From the NCBI GenBank assembly GCA_002309885.1, contig DBYP01000010.1:5028-57483 (forward strand): 52,456 bases of DNA, written 5' to 3'. The position numbers and the translations under genes are program-made. Shown here piece by piece: positions 24,924 to 33,361 of the stretch (position 1 is the stretch's first letter; each line of letters starts with the position of its first letter). The notes beneath the pieces were generated by a model, which ran no database searches, was not told the origin of the DNA, and worked only from the letters and a program-made list of their open reading frames with translations. Source of the stretch: Verrucomicrobia bacterium UBA1183 (GTDB taxonomy: Bacteria; Verrucomicrobiota; Verrucomicrobiia; Opitutales; UBA9783).

Positions 24924-26039
24924 CTACTTTTTTTTTACGCTACCTTTATCCGTGGCTTCGCCCATAGATTTTGCGAAAGCTTCCAGCTTGGTTCGTTGAT
25001 CTTTAGTCAATTTCTTTGGTACTTCGACCGAAACGTAAACCAACAGATCGCCTGTCTTCGTCGAATTCATTTGTGGCATGCCATAGCCTCGCATTTTGAA
25101 AATGGTTCCGGGTTGTGTACCGGCTGGAATCTTCAAATTGGCTTCACCTTTCAAGGTAGAAATTTGAATCTCGCCACCCAATGTTGCCAAAGTAAATGAT
25201 AGCGGTTGCCGAACGATGAGATCGTTGCCATCCCGCTCAAACACAGGATGTTCTTTGATAAAAACAACGATATAAAGATCCCCAGAAGGGCCTCCATTGG
25301 TACCCGCTTCTCCTAGGTCTTGGAAGCGTAATTTAGAACCATTGCGGATACCTGCAGGGATTTTTACTTTTACCTGTGTTTTTTCTGTCTGAACGCCAGC
25401 ACCACGGCAGTACGTGCAAGGCTTTTCGATAATACGTCCGGTTCCATTGCAACGCGGGCAGGGACGACTCATACTGAAAAATCCTTGCGAAGTAATTACT
25501 TGCCCTCTTCCGTGGCATTGCGGGCAAGTTTTCGGCGACGTTCCTGGTTCACACCCCGAACCATGGCACTTGGAACAAGCTACATTGTGGCGATATTCAA
25601 TGGTCTTGGTAACGCCCGAAAAAGCTTGTTCTAGCGTTATTTCTAAATCGTAGCGCAAATCTGCTCCACGACGATCGGTTTCATAACGCGATGAAGATCC
25701 ACCAAAGAAACTATCAAAAATGCCGCCACTTCGACTACCTCCAAAAACTTCTCTAAACAAATCGAAAGGATCTTGGAAACCGCCTTGATATTGACCTGCG
25801 CCACCCGCGCCACCGGCAAATGCATCGTGACCATATTGATCATACATGGCCTTTTTCTTCTCATCCTTCAACACCTCGTACGCCTCAGAAATTTCCTTGA
25901 ATTTCTCTTCGGCTTTCTTATCGCCTGGATTCTTATCCGGATGATATTTCACTGCCAGCTTGCGGTAAGCTTTCTTGATCTCATCGGCAGATGCGGATCG
26001 TGAGACGCCCAACGTTTCGTAATAATCCGCTTTAGCCAT
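24924..26039 (-). CDS. dnaJ: Chaperone DnaJ (Hsp40)
   Basis: Delivers unfolded clients to DnaK and stimulates its ATPase. 371 residues. J domain with HPD (YHPDKNPGDKKAEEKF), a Gly/Phe region (FAGGAGGAGQYQGGF) and four zinc-binding CxxCxGxG repeats between about 145 and 215, all cysteines present. Then come the two client-binding beta domains. GAGG precedes the ATG by six bases. Overlaps grpE by eight bases. dnaK is not in this window. Confidence 0.96.
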   Translation of the reverse strand: MAKADYYETLGVSRSASADEIKKAYRKLAVKYHPDKNPGDKKAEEKFKEISEAYEVLKDEKKKAMYDQYGHDAFAGGAGGAGQYQGGFQDPFDLFREVFGGSRSGGIFDSFFGGSSSRYETDRRGADLRYDLEITLEQAFSGVTKTIEYRHNVACSKCHGSGCEPGTSPKTCPQCHGRGQVITSQGFFSMSRPCPRCNGTGRIIEKPCTYCRGAGVQTEKTQVKVKIPAGIRNGSKLRFQDLGEAGTNGGPSGDLYIVVFIKEHPVFERDGNDLIVRQPLSFTLATLGGEIQISTLKGEANLKIPAGTQPGTIFKMRGYGMPQMNSTKTGDLLVYVSVEVPKKLTKDQRTKLEAFAKSMGEATDKGSVKKK

Positions 26040-26613
26040 TTTTTACCTCTTTCCCCTTGGAAACAACGACAGAAGCCGCACGCAGCAATCGATCACCCAG
26101 CTTGTAACCAACGCGCACGACTTGAATGATACGATCTTCCGCTACGGTTTCATGAAAGCACGTCGAAACGGCATCGTGTAAATGCGGATTAAAGACTTCA
26201 TTTTGCGGATTAATTTCTTCGATACCCAAAGCCTTCAAACTTTCCTGAAACTGCTGTAAAATCATCTGGAAGCCCTTCAAAACCTCCTGGGCTACCTGGT
26301 ACTTCTGCGCGCTCTCAAGACCCATTTTAAAGCTGTCAAATAGCGTGATAATGGGCAAACAAACGAACTGTGTCGTTTGAATGCGCACCTCCTCTTTATC
26401 TTTCAGGAAACGCTTTCGTGCATTATCTAAATCCGCCTTGGCTAACAAATACTTATCCTGCAACTCCTTGCACTGCTTCTCTAATTCAGCAATCTTAGTT
26501 TCTAAATTCGCAGAAGACGGCTTTTCTTCCTTTGCTACCTCCGGCTTTTTCCCCGACTTTTCGGCGTTCTTATCCAATATAACATCCTTCTTTGAAACAG
26601 TTTCCGATTTCAT
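26032..26613 (-). CDS. grpE: Nucleotide exchange factor GrpE
   Basis: Releases ADP from DnaK. 193 residues. A charged Lys/Glu N-terminal part is followed by a long coiled coil (about 35-90, AELEKQCKELQDKYLLAKAD) and the head domain with LKALGIEEINPQNEVFNPHLHDAV, the family signature. C-terminal VVRVGYKLGDRLLRAASVVVSK also matches. First gene of a grpE-dnaJ operon, preceded by an AAGG ribosome site and by a 17-base palindrome about 80 bases upstream. Confidence 0.95.
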   Translation of the reverse strand: MKSETVSKKDVILDKNAEKSGKKPEVAKEEKPSSANLETKIAELEKQCKELQDKYLLAKADLDNARKRFLKDKEEVRIQTTQFVCLPIITLFDSFKMGLESAQKYQVAQEVLKGFQMILQQFQESLKALGIEEINPQNEVFNPHLHDAVSTCFHETVAEDRIIQVVRVGYKLGDRLLRAASVVVSKGKEVKNG

Positions 26614-26691
26614 AATGCCTTATGTAAAACTAATTAAACCTTTGCCCAAATACTGCAAGTTTTTTTGGAAAAATTTTGTAACTTCAAGACA

Positions 26692-26708
26692 CTATTCTCA
26701 GAGAATAG
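26692..26708. promoter_or_regulatory. Palindrome upstream of grpE
   Basis: CTATTCTC-A-GAGAATAG, perfect eight-base arms around one base, 79 bases upstream of the grpE ATG. It could be an operator for the heat-shock pair. It does not match the CIRCE/HrcA operator (TTAGCACTC arms). Confidence 0.35.
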
Positions 26709-26720
26709 CCCGCCTTGCCG

Positions 26721-26867
26721 TTTTTGAGCAATTTTTTACAAAAGCTCCCTCAAACTCCCTTAAAAGCCGGGCAGCGACCTTACACTCCAGTCATTTTGCA
26801 ACAATGTTGCAAAAAATGAAAAAGTTTTTGAAGGTTTAAGGGAAACTTTTTTTAAAAAGTTCCCTTA
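26721..26867 (-). repeat. Dispersed hairpin element, copy 8
   Basis: Reverse copy between the 3' end of the lptA-like gene and the grpE promoter region. Stems: an altered TTTTTTACAAAAGCTCCCTC end, GGGCAGCGACCTTAC (degraded), TTTTGCAACA/TGTTGCAAAA, and AAGGGAAACTTTTTT/AAAAAGTTCCCTT. Confidence 0.87.
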
Positions 26868-26899
26868 GGCTTTAAATTATCGGAATGAGCTCCAACCGC

Positions 26900-27508
26900 T
26901 TATTCTCCCAAGAACACGCGAGAACGTTGTCCGGGTTCGGCGTTTTCGACTTGGATGTGTTTAGAGGCGCGGTAAAACACAATTTTGCCGCCGCGGAAGG
27001 TGCCTTGCGTGGAGCTATAAACGACGGGGTTTTCGGACAAAACCATTTTGCCGGAGCCAGGATAGACGATTGCTTTATCGGAAACGGAGCGCTTTTTTTC
27101 GCCCGAAACAGGATCTTCGGTCTCCAAATGTACCTGCTTCCAGCCAATAATGATTTTTATTTGCCCTACCTGTTGAAGCTTAGCATTTGTGCTGGTAGAA
27201 GTGGTTTCAAAATTCAGATAGCAGGTAGTGGAAAATCTTGTTTGGATAGAATGAAAGCCGTAAAGCCAAGGTTTAAAATTCCATGCGTGTGGCTGTTCCG
27301 GTGGCACAGAAAAGACCCACATGCGTTCGCAGGTACCTGAGAAATTCACGTTTTTAATTTGGACGTTGCCAAGGAATAGAAATTCGTTGTGGTCCTTGAA
27401 GCGCAACATCTTTAGGCGGTCGCTTGAAATGACGGTCGAGGGTTCTTTTGCGTGTAAAAATACACCCAAAATTAACGACAAAAGCACAAGTAGGTTGCGT
27501 TTAATCAT
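26900..27508 (-). CDS. LptA/OstA-like periplasmic LPS transport protein
   Basis: 202 residues with a signal peptide (MIKRNLLVLLSLILGVFLHA). It carries OstA-like features: STVISSDRLKMLRFKDHNEF, LFLGNVQIKNVNFSGTCERM near the start, and a repeated beta pattern ending SDKAIVYPGSGKMVLSENPV, a typical LptA line. LptA polymers bridge inner and outer membranes for LPS. It overlaps the LptC-like gene by eight bases. Family membership is likely; a variant OstA protein other than LptA proper is possible. Confidence 0.75.
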   Translation of the reverse strand: MIKRNLLVLLSLILGVFLHAKEPSTVISSDRLKMLRFKDHNEFLFLGNVQIKNVNFSGTCERMWVFSVPPEQPHAWNFKPWLYGFHSIQTRFSTTCYLNFETTSTSTNAKLQQVGQIKIIIGWKQVHLETEDPVSGEKKRSVSDKAIVYPGSGKMVLSENPVVYSSTQGTFRGGKIVFYRASKHIQVENAEPGQRSRVFLGE

Positions 27509-27983
27509 AGAACATCACGCTGGCATTTTTGCCGATATAAACTTCCGAAAAGGTTCGCTTCGATCGTTTACCCTTCCAAGACCAGTTTTCACCGATGATG
27601 GTGTAAGATGGGTGTGTAACCGTCAACAACGTCTCACCGGAAGCGCGCTGCTTCGGAAGCGAAATCTGAGCCACATCGCTTCGAACGACCATGTCGGGTT
27701 CTTCAGGGTGATGCGGACAGAAAAAGGTAATGCACATCTTTTTGAGATGGATTTCCGATTCTGAAATGTAGCGCACTTGTTCACCGCTGCATTGCCAGGT
27801 TTTTTCTCCATTTTCATTAAAAAATGGCGATTGAAACCCTTGAATGGGCGCATTTGCTTGAAAACGGAACAACTCTCCCAAGGAGGACTGAGACAGAGCA
27901 ACGAAAGCTAAAACGCAAACCATGCGATGCACCGAAGAAAGACCTTCGATGCATGCTCGAATAAACGTTTGTTGCTTCAACAT
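27501..27983 (-). CDS. LptC-like exported protein
   Basis: 160 residues from the ATG that shares a base with the pnp stop; an internal Met at residue 21 (27923) would put the hydrophobic signal MVCVLAFVALSQSSLG first. The rest shows LptC/OstA-like lines: IQGFQSPFFNENGEKTWQCS resembles the W-x-x-G start of LptC domains, and YTIIGENWSWKGKRSKRTF the end. It lies directly before an LptA-like gene, the usual lptC-lptA order. Assigned from order and weak motifs. Confidence 0.65.
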   Translation of the reverse strand: MLKQQTFIRACIEGLSSVHRMVCVLAFVALSQSSLGELFRFQANAPIQGFQSPFFNENGEKTWQCSGEQVRYISESEIHLKKMCITFFCPHHPEEPDMVVRSDVAQISLPKQRASGETLLTVTHPSYTIIGENWSWKGKRSKRTFSEVYIGKNASVMFYD

Positions 27984-30121
27984 TACGCTTCGGCTTGTGC
28001 TGCCATTGCCGCTTTACGGCTCAAACGAATACGACCGCGTTCATCCTTGCCCAAGCACATAACAACCATAACATCGCCCACAGAGCAAACATCGCTGGGA
28101 TGGTTGACGCGACAATCGGACAGCTCGGAAACATGGACTAAGCCTTCTTTGCCTGGCAAGCATTCTACAAATACACCAAAATCTTTGATGGATTTAACAA
28201 TTGCTTGATAAATCTTTCCGGCTTCAATTTCCTGATCCAAAGAACGGATTTCATCCACAACGCGCTGTAAGCTGTCGTCATTGCAGGCATAAATCATGAC
28301 CTTACCCGAATTGTCTTCACAAATGTCGATTTGGCAACCGGTAGTTTCAGTCAAACGCTTAATGTTCTTACCTCCAGGGCCGATCAAAGCGCCAATCTTA
28401 TCGGGATTGATCATGATGGTTGAGAAATGCGGCGCGAATTTGCTGATCTCCTTACGCGGCTCAGGAAGCGCTTCTAACATCACTTGCAGAATGCGTGCAC
28501 GAGCGCGCGAGTTTTGATGAATGGCCTCCTCCATGATCGAAAGCGGCAATCCGGCAATCTTCAAATCCAACTGGAATCCGGTAATCCCCTTCGAAGTTCC
28601 GCAAATCTTGAAATCCATATCGCCGTAGTGATCTTCATCGCCGATGATATCCGTCAATAAGCGATATTTTTCAATCTTGTGCTCGTTGTTGTAACGGGTG
28701 ACCAAACCGATGGAAATTCCCGAAACCGGAGCCAAAATCGGAACACCTGCATCCATCAACGCCAAGGTACCACCGCAAACGGATGCCATCGATGTGGAGC
28801 CGTTCGAGCTCATGATATCCGAAACGACGCGGATCGAGTACGGGAAAACTTCTTCTGAAGGAATAACCGGCAGCAACGAACGTTCCGCCAAAGCACCGTG
28901 ACCGATCTCTCGACGATTGATGAAACCGAAACGACCGACTTCACCCACCGAATAAGGCGGGAAGTTGTAGTGTAAAATGAACGACTTCGACTGTGCTCCG
29001 CCCGTCAGAGCATCCAAATCTTGTGCATCGCGATTGGAACCCAGGGTCGCACTGACCAAAGCTTGTGTCTGTCCGCGCTCAAAAATAGCGGATCCATGGA
29101 CAACTTTGGGAAGTACATCGACATCGCAAGCTAGCTTGCGGATTTCTTCGATTTGACGGCCATCCAAACGTTGTGATTCATCCAAAACAGCGTTACGACA
29201 AATCTTTTCTTGCAAGGATTCAAAAGCGATCGCAATGCCGGTCTTGGCATCGTCTTCGTTTTCGAACAATCCCGCCTCGACAGATTTTTCAACCGCAGCT
29301 TGCTTTACATTGCGCATAGCTTCATCGGCGGAAGCACGATCGGAATTGAACCAAGCTTCACGAATGGCTTTCGAGAAGTGTTCTTCACAGAAGCTTAAAA
29401 CTTCCGGTTTCGCAACGTGAGCAACGTAGGATAGCTTTTGCGGATTAACTTGGCGCGCCAAGGCTTCCTGTGCGTCCAAGATCGGCTGTATCGCTTCCTG
29501 TGCGAAATGCAGAGCTTCAATAAAGCGGTCTTCAGGCAACTGATCCGCACAACCTTCAATCATCAATGCATCGGTACGATTTCCGACGTAAATCAAGTCC
29601 AAATCGGATTCAAATTGCTGATCGTTGCTTGGATTTACGATAAATTGGCCATCGATCTCTCCGATACGAACGCAGGCGATGGGGCCGTTCCAAGGAATAT
29701 TCGAGCACAACAACGCTGCCGACGCACCGTTAACCATCAGGATATCGGGTTCATTCTTCAAGTCGGTTGCCAACAACAAACCAATGATCTGGACTTCGTT
29801 CAAGAAGTCGCTTGGGAACAGCGGACGCAAGGGACGATCGCACAAGCGCGATGTCAAAATTTCCTTCTCACTGGGCTTTCCTTCACGCTTTACGTAGCCA
29901 CCCGGGAAACGACCTGCGGCCGAAAATTTTTCTCTGTAATCAACCGTTAATGGGAAAAAATCTTGATTGGGAGCGACTTCACGAGCCATCGTTGCACTTA
30001 CGAAAACGATGGTGTTTCCAGAACGCACCGTAACGGAGCCGTTAGCTCTTTGGGCTAGCGATCCCGTTGAAAACGAAAGATCCATCCCGTTAACCTCAAC
30101 GGAATATTTTTGGTTCAGCAT
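27983..30121 (-). CDS. pnp: Polyribonucleotide nucleotidyltransferase (PNPase)
   Basis: Degrades RNA from the 3' end using phosphate; a core part of mRNA turnover. 712 residues, full length. Two RNase PH domains (about 1-215 and 305-540, with GGTLALMDAGVPI and GDEDHYGDMDFKICGT) frame an alpha domain. A KH domain (IGALIGPGGKNIKRLTE) and a C-terminal S1 domain (IVKSIKDFGVFVECLPGKEG) follow. It comes 15 bases after rpsO, the classic rpsO-pnp pair, and runs into the lptC-like gene. Confidence 0.97.
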   Translation of the reverse strand: MLNQKYSVEVNGMDLSFSTGSLAQRANGSVTVRSGNTIVFVSATMAREVAPNQDFFPLTVDYREKFSAAGRFPGGYVKREGKPSEKEILTSRLCDRPLRPLFPSDFLNEVQIIGLLLATDLKNEPDILMVNGASAALLCSNIPWNGPIACVRIGEIDGQFIVNPSNDQQFESDLDLIYVGNRTDALMIEGCADQLPEDRFIEALHFAQEAIQPILDAQEALARQVNPQKLSYVAHVAKPEVLSFCEEHFSKAIREAWFNSDRASADEAMRNVKQAAVEKSVEAGLFENEDDAKTGIAIAFESLQEKICRNAVLDESQRLDGRQIEEIRKLACDVDVLPKVVHGSAIFERGQTQALVSATLGSNRDAQDLDALTGGAQSKSFILHYNFPPYSVGEVGRFGFINRREIGHGALAERSLLPVIPSEEVFPYSIRVVSDIMSSNGSTSMASVCGGTLALMDAGVPILAPVSGISIGLVTRYNNEHKIEKYRLLTDIIGDEDHYGDMDFKICGTSKGITGFQLDLKIAGLPLSIMEEAIHQNSRARARILQVMLEALPEPRKEISKFAPHFSTIMINPDKIGALIGPGGKNIKRLTETTGCQIDICEDNSGKVMIYACNDDSLQRVVDEIRSLDQEIEAGKIYQAIVKSIKDFGVFVECLPGKEGLVHVSELSDCRVNHPSDVCSVGDVMVVMCLGKDERGRIRLSRKAAMAAQAEA

Positions 30122-30136
30122 GATCTTAGATAATGA

Positions 30137-30406
30137 TTAGTGACGCAGGTTCAAACGAGCCAAAACATCTTGATATTTTGCGAAGTCGGTACGTTTCAAA
30201 TAATCCAAAAGCTTGCGACGGCGGTTGGCCAAAGCAATCAAGCCACGACGCGAATGGAAATCCTTAACGTGCGCTTTCAAATGTTCCGTTAAATACGAAA
30301 TACGCTGTGTCAACAAAGCAATTTGAACCTCTGAAGAGCCGGTATCCTTCTCATGCTTCTGGAAAGATTTGACGATTGTCTGTGTTTCTTCTTGTGTAAT
30401 AGCCAT
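30137..30406 (-). CDS. rpsO: Ribosomal protein S15
   Basis: 89 residues, the normal length. FQKHEKDTGSSEVQIALLT, RISYLTEHLKAHVKDFHSRRG and RRRKLLDYLKRTD are the S15 landmarks that contact 16S rRNA helices. Heads the rpsO-pnp-lptC-lptA-like run. Confidence 0.97.
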   Translation of the reverse strand: MAITQEETQTIVKSFQKHEKDTGSSEVQIALLTQRISYLTEHLKAHVKDFHSRRGLIALANRRRKLLDYLKRTDFAKYQDVLARLNLRH

Positions 30407-30483
30407 ATTTTTTAATCTCTTATATCTTATTTTCTAAAATGACATGATCTGCCTTTCGATTTCAAGCAAAAAGTACAAACTTT

Positions 30484-30861
30484 TTACGTAACCATCTTTA
30501 TATAAAAATAGTTGCGATTATGTTGCCATCGATAGTGGTGATCCAAGAGTTGTGTTATTAAGCGCAATCCGGGGCTTTTGCCTATATGTTCTATGGGGTT
30601 GAAACGCTTGCCAGCATCGCTGAATAAGCAACGGATTTGTTTCCCTTTAATCTCAATGCGGAACCAACAGTAGCGCTGCAAACGACCTTGGCGGCCGTAT
30701 TTGAAGAAATTGGTTACGTATTCCTCGCAAACAACGCAAAGGCGATCCCATTGCATCTTATCGCAAAGGCGACGCGAAAGACGTCCTAGGGCGCGTAAAA
30801 ACAGCAATAATTGGGATGAAAACAAAATAGGTATTGTAAAACGCATACTTTCGTGTTGCAT
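30484..30861 (-). CDS. RsbW/SpoIIAB-like ATPase (anti-sigma or histidine-kinase-type fold)
   Basis: 125 residues; a single GHKL ATPase domain. The N-box is VVCEEYVTNFFKYG, the G1 box FSDAGKRFNP, the G2 region GLRLITQLLD, and the end WQHNRNYFYIKMV matches the last strand of the fold. Proteins of this size are usually serine kinases or anti-sigma factors that work with an anti-sigma-factor antagonist (STAS protein) and a sigma factor. Neither partner is adjacent. Possible starts are 30861 (MQHES) and 30846 (MRFTI). Divergent from exoD with only 35 bases between. Confidence 0.78.
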   Translation of the reverse strand: MQHESMRFTIPILFSSQLLLFLRALGRLSRRLCDKMQWDRLCVVCEEYVTNFFKYGRQGRLQRYCWFRIEIKGKQIRCLFSDAGKRFNPIEHIGKSPGLRLITQLLDHHYRWQHNRNYFYIKMVT

Positions 30862-30896
30862 TTTACGTTAAAACAAATATTCTGTCAAGTATAATA

Positions 30897-31508
30897 ATGA
30901 AAAAACTTTCAAATATTTTGATAGAACAGAAGCAAGTTGATGGCTCTCTGAAGTTAACGTTTAACCAGTTGCAAGCTTTGTTGCAAGATCAGGGTATGGG
31001 GATTTGGATTGTCCTGTTGGCACTTCCAAGCGCACTTCCGGTGCCCGCCATGGGTTACAGTACGCCATTTGGCCTTGCACTTGCTTACCTCAGTATTCGC
31101 TTTATTCAAGGAAGAACGCAGTTTTCAATTCCTAAGAAATGGGGAAATAAAACGCTCAAACTTCCTGCGAAAATTATGATGCAAGCGATCCGCTTTCTCA
31201 AGCTTGTCGAACATTTCATTCATCCACAGCGGTTTTCCATGGCAAATCGCCTTTTTAAACGTCCTGTTGTTGGTATAAATATGCTTATTCTATCCATCAT
31301 TATGGCGCTTCCTATCCCGCTAACCAACACGGTTCCAGCGTTCATTATCCTACTGTTTGGTTTGGGATTGATGGAAGGCGATGGACTTACGTTATGCCTT
31401 TGCCAAATCGCATCGTTACTGCTGATAAGCGGCTATCTGCTGGTAGGTTTTTGGATCGTTACATTCGGCTTGGATAGCTTCCAGAATTTCCTTCGATGGC
31501 TATTTTAG
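30897..31508 (+). CDS. ExoD-family membrane protein
   Basis: 203 residues. ALPSALPVPAMGYSTPFGLALAYLSIRF and the second-half echo MALPIPLTNTVPAFIILLFGLGL are the duplicated core of the ExoD family, first described in rhizobial exopolysaccharide production. Three or four membrane helices are visible (about 36-65, 122-158 and 165-198). Function in other bacteria is poorly known. TATAAT lies directly against the ATG, so the real transcription start or start codon is unclear. Overlaps comF by 13 bases. Confidence 0.82.
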   Translation: MKKLSNILIEQKQVDGSLKLTFNQLQALLQDQGMGIWIVLLALPSALPVPAMGYSTPFGLALAYLSIRFIQGRTQFSIPKKWGNKTLKLPAKIMMQAIRFLKLVEHFIHPQRFSMANRLFKRPVVGINMLILSIIMALPIPLTNTVPAFIILLFGLGLMEGDGLTLCLCQIASLLLISGYLLVGFWIVTFGLDSFQNFLRWLF

Positions 31509-32200
31509 AGCGCGTGTTGGATTTTTTCTATCCGAGGTTCTGTATCTGCTGTAAGCATCCGATACACTTACCTACGTTGGGTTATTTGTGTGATCGTTGC
31601 TTCAAAAGCATTGTTTTTAATAACACCACGTGTTGTGCTTGTTGTGGAAGAGCTATGGGGACCCAAGAGGGTACGATTTGCCAAAATTGTGCGGAATTGA
31701 AACCGTATTTTCACAATGGTATCAGTTTGTTTGCCTTTAATGAGGTTGGTCGTCATTTTATCCATACATTAAAATATCACAATGGGCTTTTTTTAAAAAA
31801 GGATCTGCAAAAGCTGTTGCTGCATGAAAAGGAAAAGCTTTCGCAATGGGATTCGCCTTGCTTTATCCCGGTACCGTTACATTTTATGCGGCAATGGAAG
31901 CGAGGATATAACCAGAGCGTCATGATTGCTCAGGCTTTGCATCATGTTTGTGGGGGCAAAATTACACCGATTTTGAAGCGAAAAATTAACACGCCTTCAC
32001 AAACAAGCTTGACACGGAAGGAAAGAAAGCTGAATGTAAAAGATGCTTTTATGCTAAAAGTAAAAACGCTCGACGTGAACAAAACCTATGTTCTGGTCGA
32101 TGATGTGTTTACGACCGGAGCGACGTTGAACGAATGCGCAAGCGTTCTTCAGCGGCATGGAGTGAAGGATATACGCGTTTTTACATTAGCTCATGGCTAA
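31496..32200 (+). CDS. comF: ComF-family phosphoribosyltransferase-like protein
   Basis: 234 residues. The N-terminal zinc-finger part has many Cys (CICCKHPIH, CDRC, CCACCGRAMG, CQNC), then a helical linker, then a PRTase domain with the PRPP loop VLVDDVFTTGATLNECA near residue 200. ComF/GntX proteins are cytoplasmic and linked to DNA uptake in competent bacteria. A type IV pilus-like cluster is in this window, which fits but does not prove competence. Overlaps exoD and ends 12 bases before accD. Confidence 0.9.
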   Translation: MAILERVLDFFYPRFCICCKHPIHLPTLGYLCDRCFKSIVFNNTTCCACCGRAMGTQEGTICQNCAELKPYFHNGISLFAFNEVGRHFIHTLKYHNGLFLKKDLQKLLLHEKEKLSQWDSPCFIPVPLHFMRQWKRGYNQSVMIAQALHHVCGGKITPILKRKINTPSQTSLTRKERKLNVKDAFMLKVKTLDVNKTYVLVDDVFTTGATLNECASVLQRHGVKDIRVFTLAHG

Positions 32201-32212
32201 AAAAGGAAAAAA

Positions 32213-33061
32213 ATGTCTTGGTTCAGTAAACCGAAATATTCGACCGTAACCGTTCGCAAGAACGATATACCTAAAGATGTTTGGACAAAATGCCCTATTT
32301 CAGGAGAAATTGTCTACAACAAAGCGCTTCAGGACAATTGGATGGTCGTCCCGCAGAGTGGCTACCATTTCCCATTGTCAGCTCCGGAAAGAATTCGGTT
32401 GCTTATCGATGAGGGCACCTTTGAAGAGCTGGATACGAACTTACACTCGAAGGATCCGCTGAAATTCGAGGGTGTGGAACCTTATTCTGAAAAACTCAAA
32501 AAGAATCAAGCCAAAACAAATCTCACGGATGCGGTCGTTAGCGGTTTGGGTAAGCTGGATCAACAGTTAGTTTCCATTGCTGTTATGGATTTCCGTTTTT
32601 TGGGTGCCAGCATGGGTTCCGTGGTCGGCGAAAAAATTACACGATGCATTGAGCGCGGTGCCGAAAAAAATTGCCCTGTTATCATTGTTTCAGCCTCAGG
32701 AGGCGCTCGAATGTACGAAGGCATTTTGAGTTTGATGCAGATGGCGAAAACCAGCGCTGCATTGGCTTATCTAGCACAAAAGAAACTACCTTTTATTTCG
32801 GTTTTAACGAATCCAACCATGGCAGGAGTTATGGCGAGCTTCGCGTCTTTGGGTGATCTGATTATCGCTGAACCGCGCGCACTTATTGGATTTGCTGGCC
32901 CTCGTGTTATCAAAGATACGACGCAACAAGATCTTCCGGAAGGTTTCCAAACTGCCGAATTCTTGTTGCAGCACGGCCTGTTAGACCAAATCGTTTCTCG
33001 CCTTGAAATGAAAGAGCGTCTCAGTTACTTCATCCGTACCTTCATGGCAAACCGCAAGTAG
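32213..33061 (+). CDS. accD: Acetyl-CoA carboxylase carboxyltransferase beta subunit, degenerate zinc ribbon
   Basis: With AccA, moves the carboxyl group from biotin to acetyl-CoA, the first step of fatty acid synthesis. 282 residues. The crotonase-type core is intact: VSASGGARMYEGILSLMQM, NPTMAGVMASFASLGD, EPRALIGFAGPRVI. The N-terminal zinc ribbon is not. The four Cys positions read Cys27, Ser30, Val46, Ser49 (WTKCPISGEIVY then MVVPQSGYHF), so zinc cannot bind in the normal way although the fold outline is kept. AAGGA precedes the ATG. Followed by repeat copy 9. Confidence 0.95.
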   Translation: MSWFSKPKYSTVTVRKNDIPKDVWTKCPISGEIVYNKALQDNWMVVPQSGYHFPLSAPERIRLLIDEGTFEELDTNLHSKDPLKFEGVEPYSEKLKKNQAKTNLTDAVVSGLGKLDQQLVSIAVMDFRFLGASMGSVVGEKITRCIERGAEKNCPVIIVSASGGARMYEGILSLMQMAKTSAALAYLAQKKLPFISVLTNPTMAGVMASFASLGDLIIAEPRALIGFAGPRVIKDTTQQDLPEGFQTAEFLLQHGLLDQIVSRLEMKERLSYFIRTFMANRK

Positions 33062-33096
33062 AGCCAAACGCATTTACGGCAGATAAAATGTTACAG

Positions 33097-33268
33097 TTTT
33101 GAGAGATTTTTTGTAAAAAATCCCTCAAAATCCCTTAAAACTTTTCTTATTTTGCAACATTGTTGCAAAATTATGAAAGTTTTTGGAGGTTTAAGGGAAC
33201 GTTTTTCAAAAAGTTCCCTTATAATTCACTCTCTTATAATTTTTTACCTCTCGTAGACATACTCTAGG
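33097..33268 (-). repeat. Dispersed hairpin element, copy 9
   Basis: Reverse copy after accD. It ends in the cleanest terminal motif, GTAGACATACTCTAG (33253-33267). Stems: GAGAGATTTTTT/AAAAAATCCCTC, TTTTGCAACA/TGTTGCAAAA and AAGGGAACGTTTTTC/AAAAAGTTCCCTT. The GC-rich stem is lost. The other terminal motif is not recognisable. Confidence 0.88.
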
Positions 33269-33361
33269 AATGAGGTTTCAAATATGAAATCAAAAAAATT
33301 GTAAAAAATATTGACGGATACTTAATATCTGTTAGAGAATAACAAATTCGTAAGGGTTTGT

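Noticed and set aside
26885..27340. 151-residue plus-strand ORF opposite the lptA-like gene
   Set aside because: Glycine/Phe-rich look, but it lies fully inside the lptA-like gene, which has a signal peptide, family motifs and operon overlap.
30890..30895. TATAAT directly before the exoD ATG as a promoter
   Set aside because: It would start transcription inside the gene, and no matching -35 box lies 17 bases upstream.
30484..31508. An anti-sigma / partner-switch module with exoD
   Set aside because: The genes are divergent, no STAS antagonist or sigma factor is adjacent, and nothing links the two functions.
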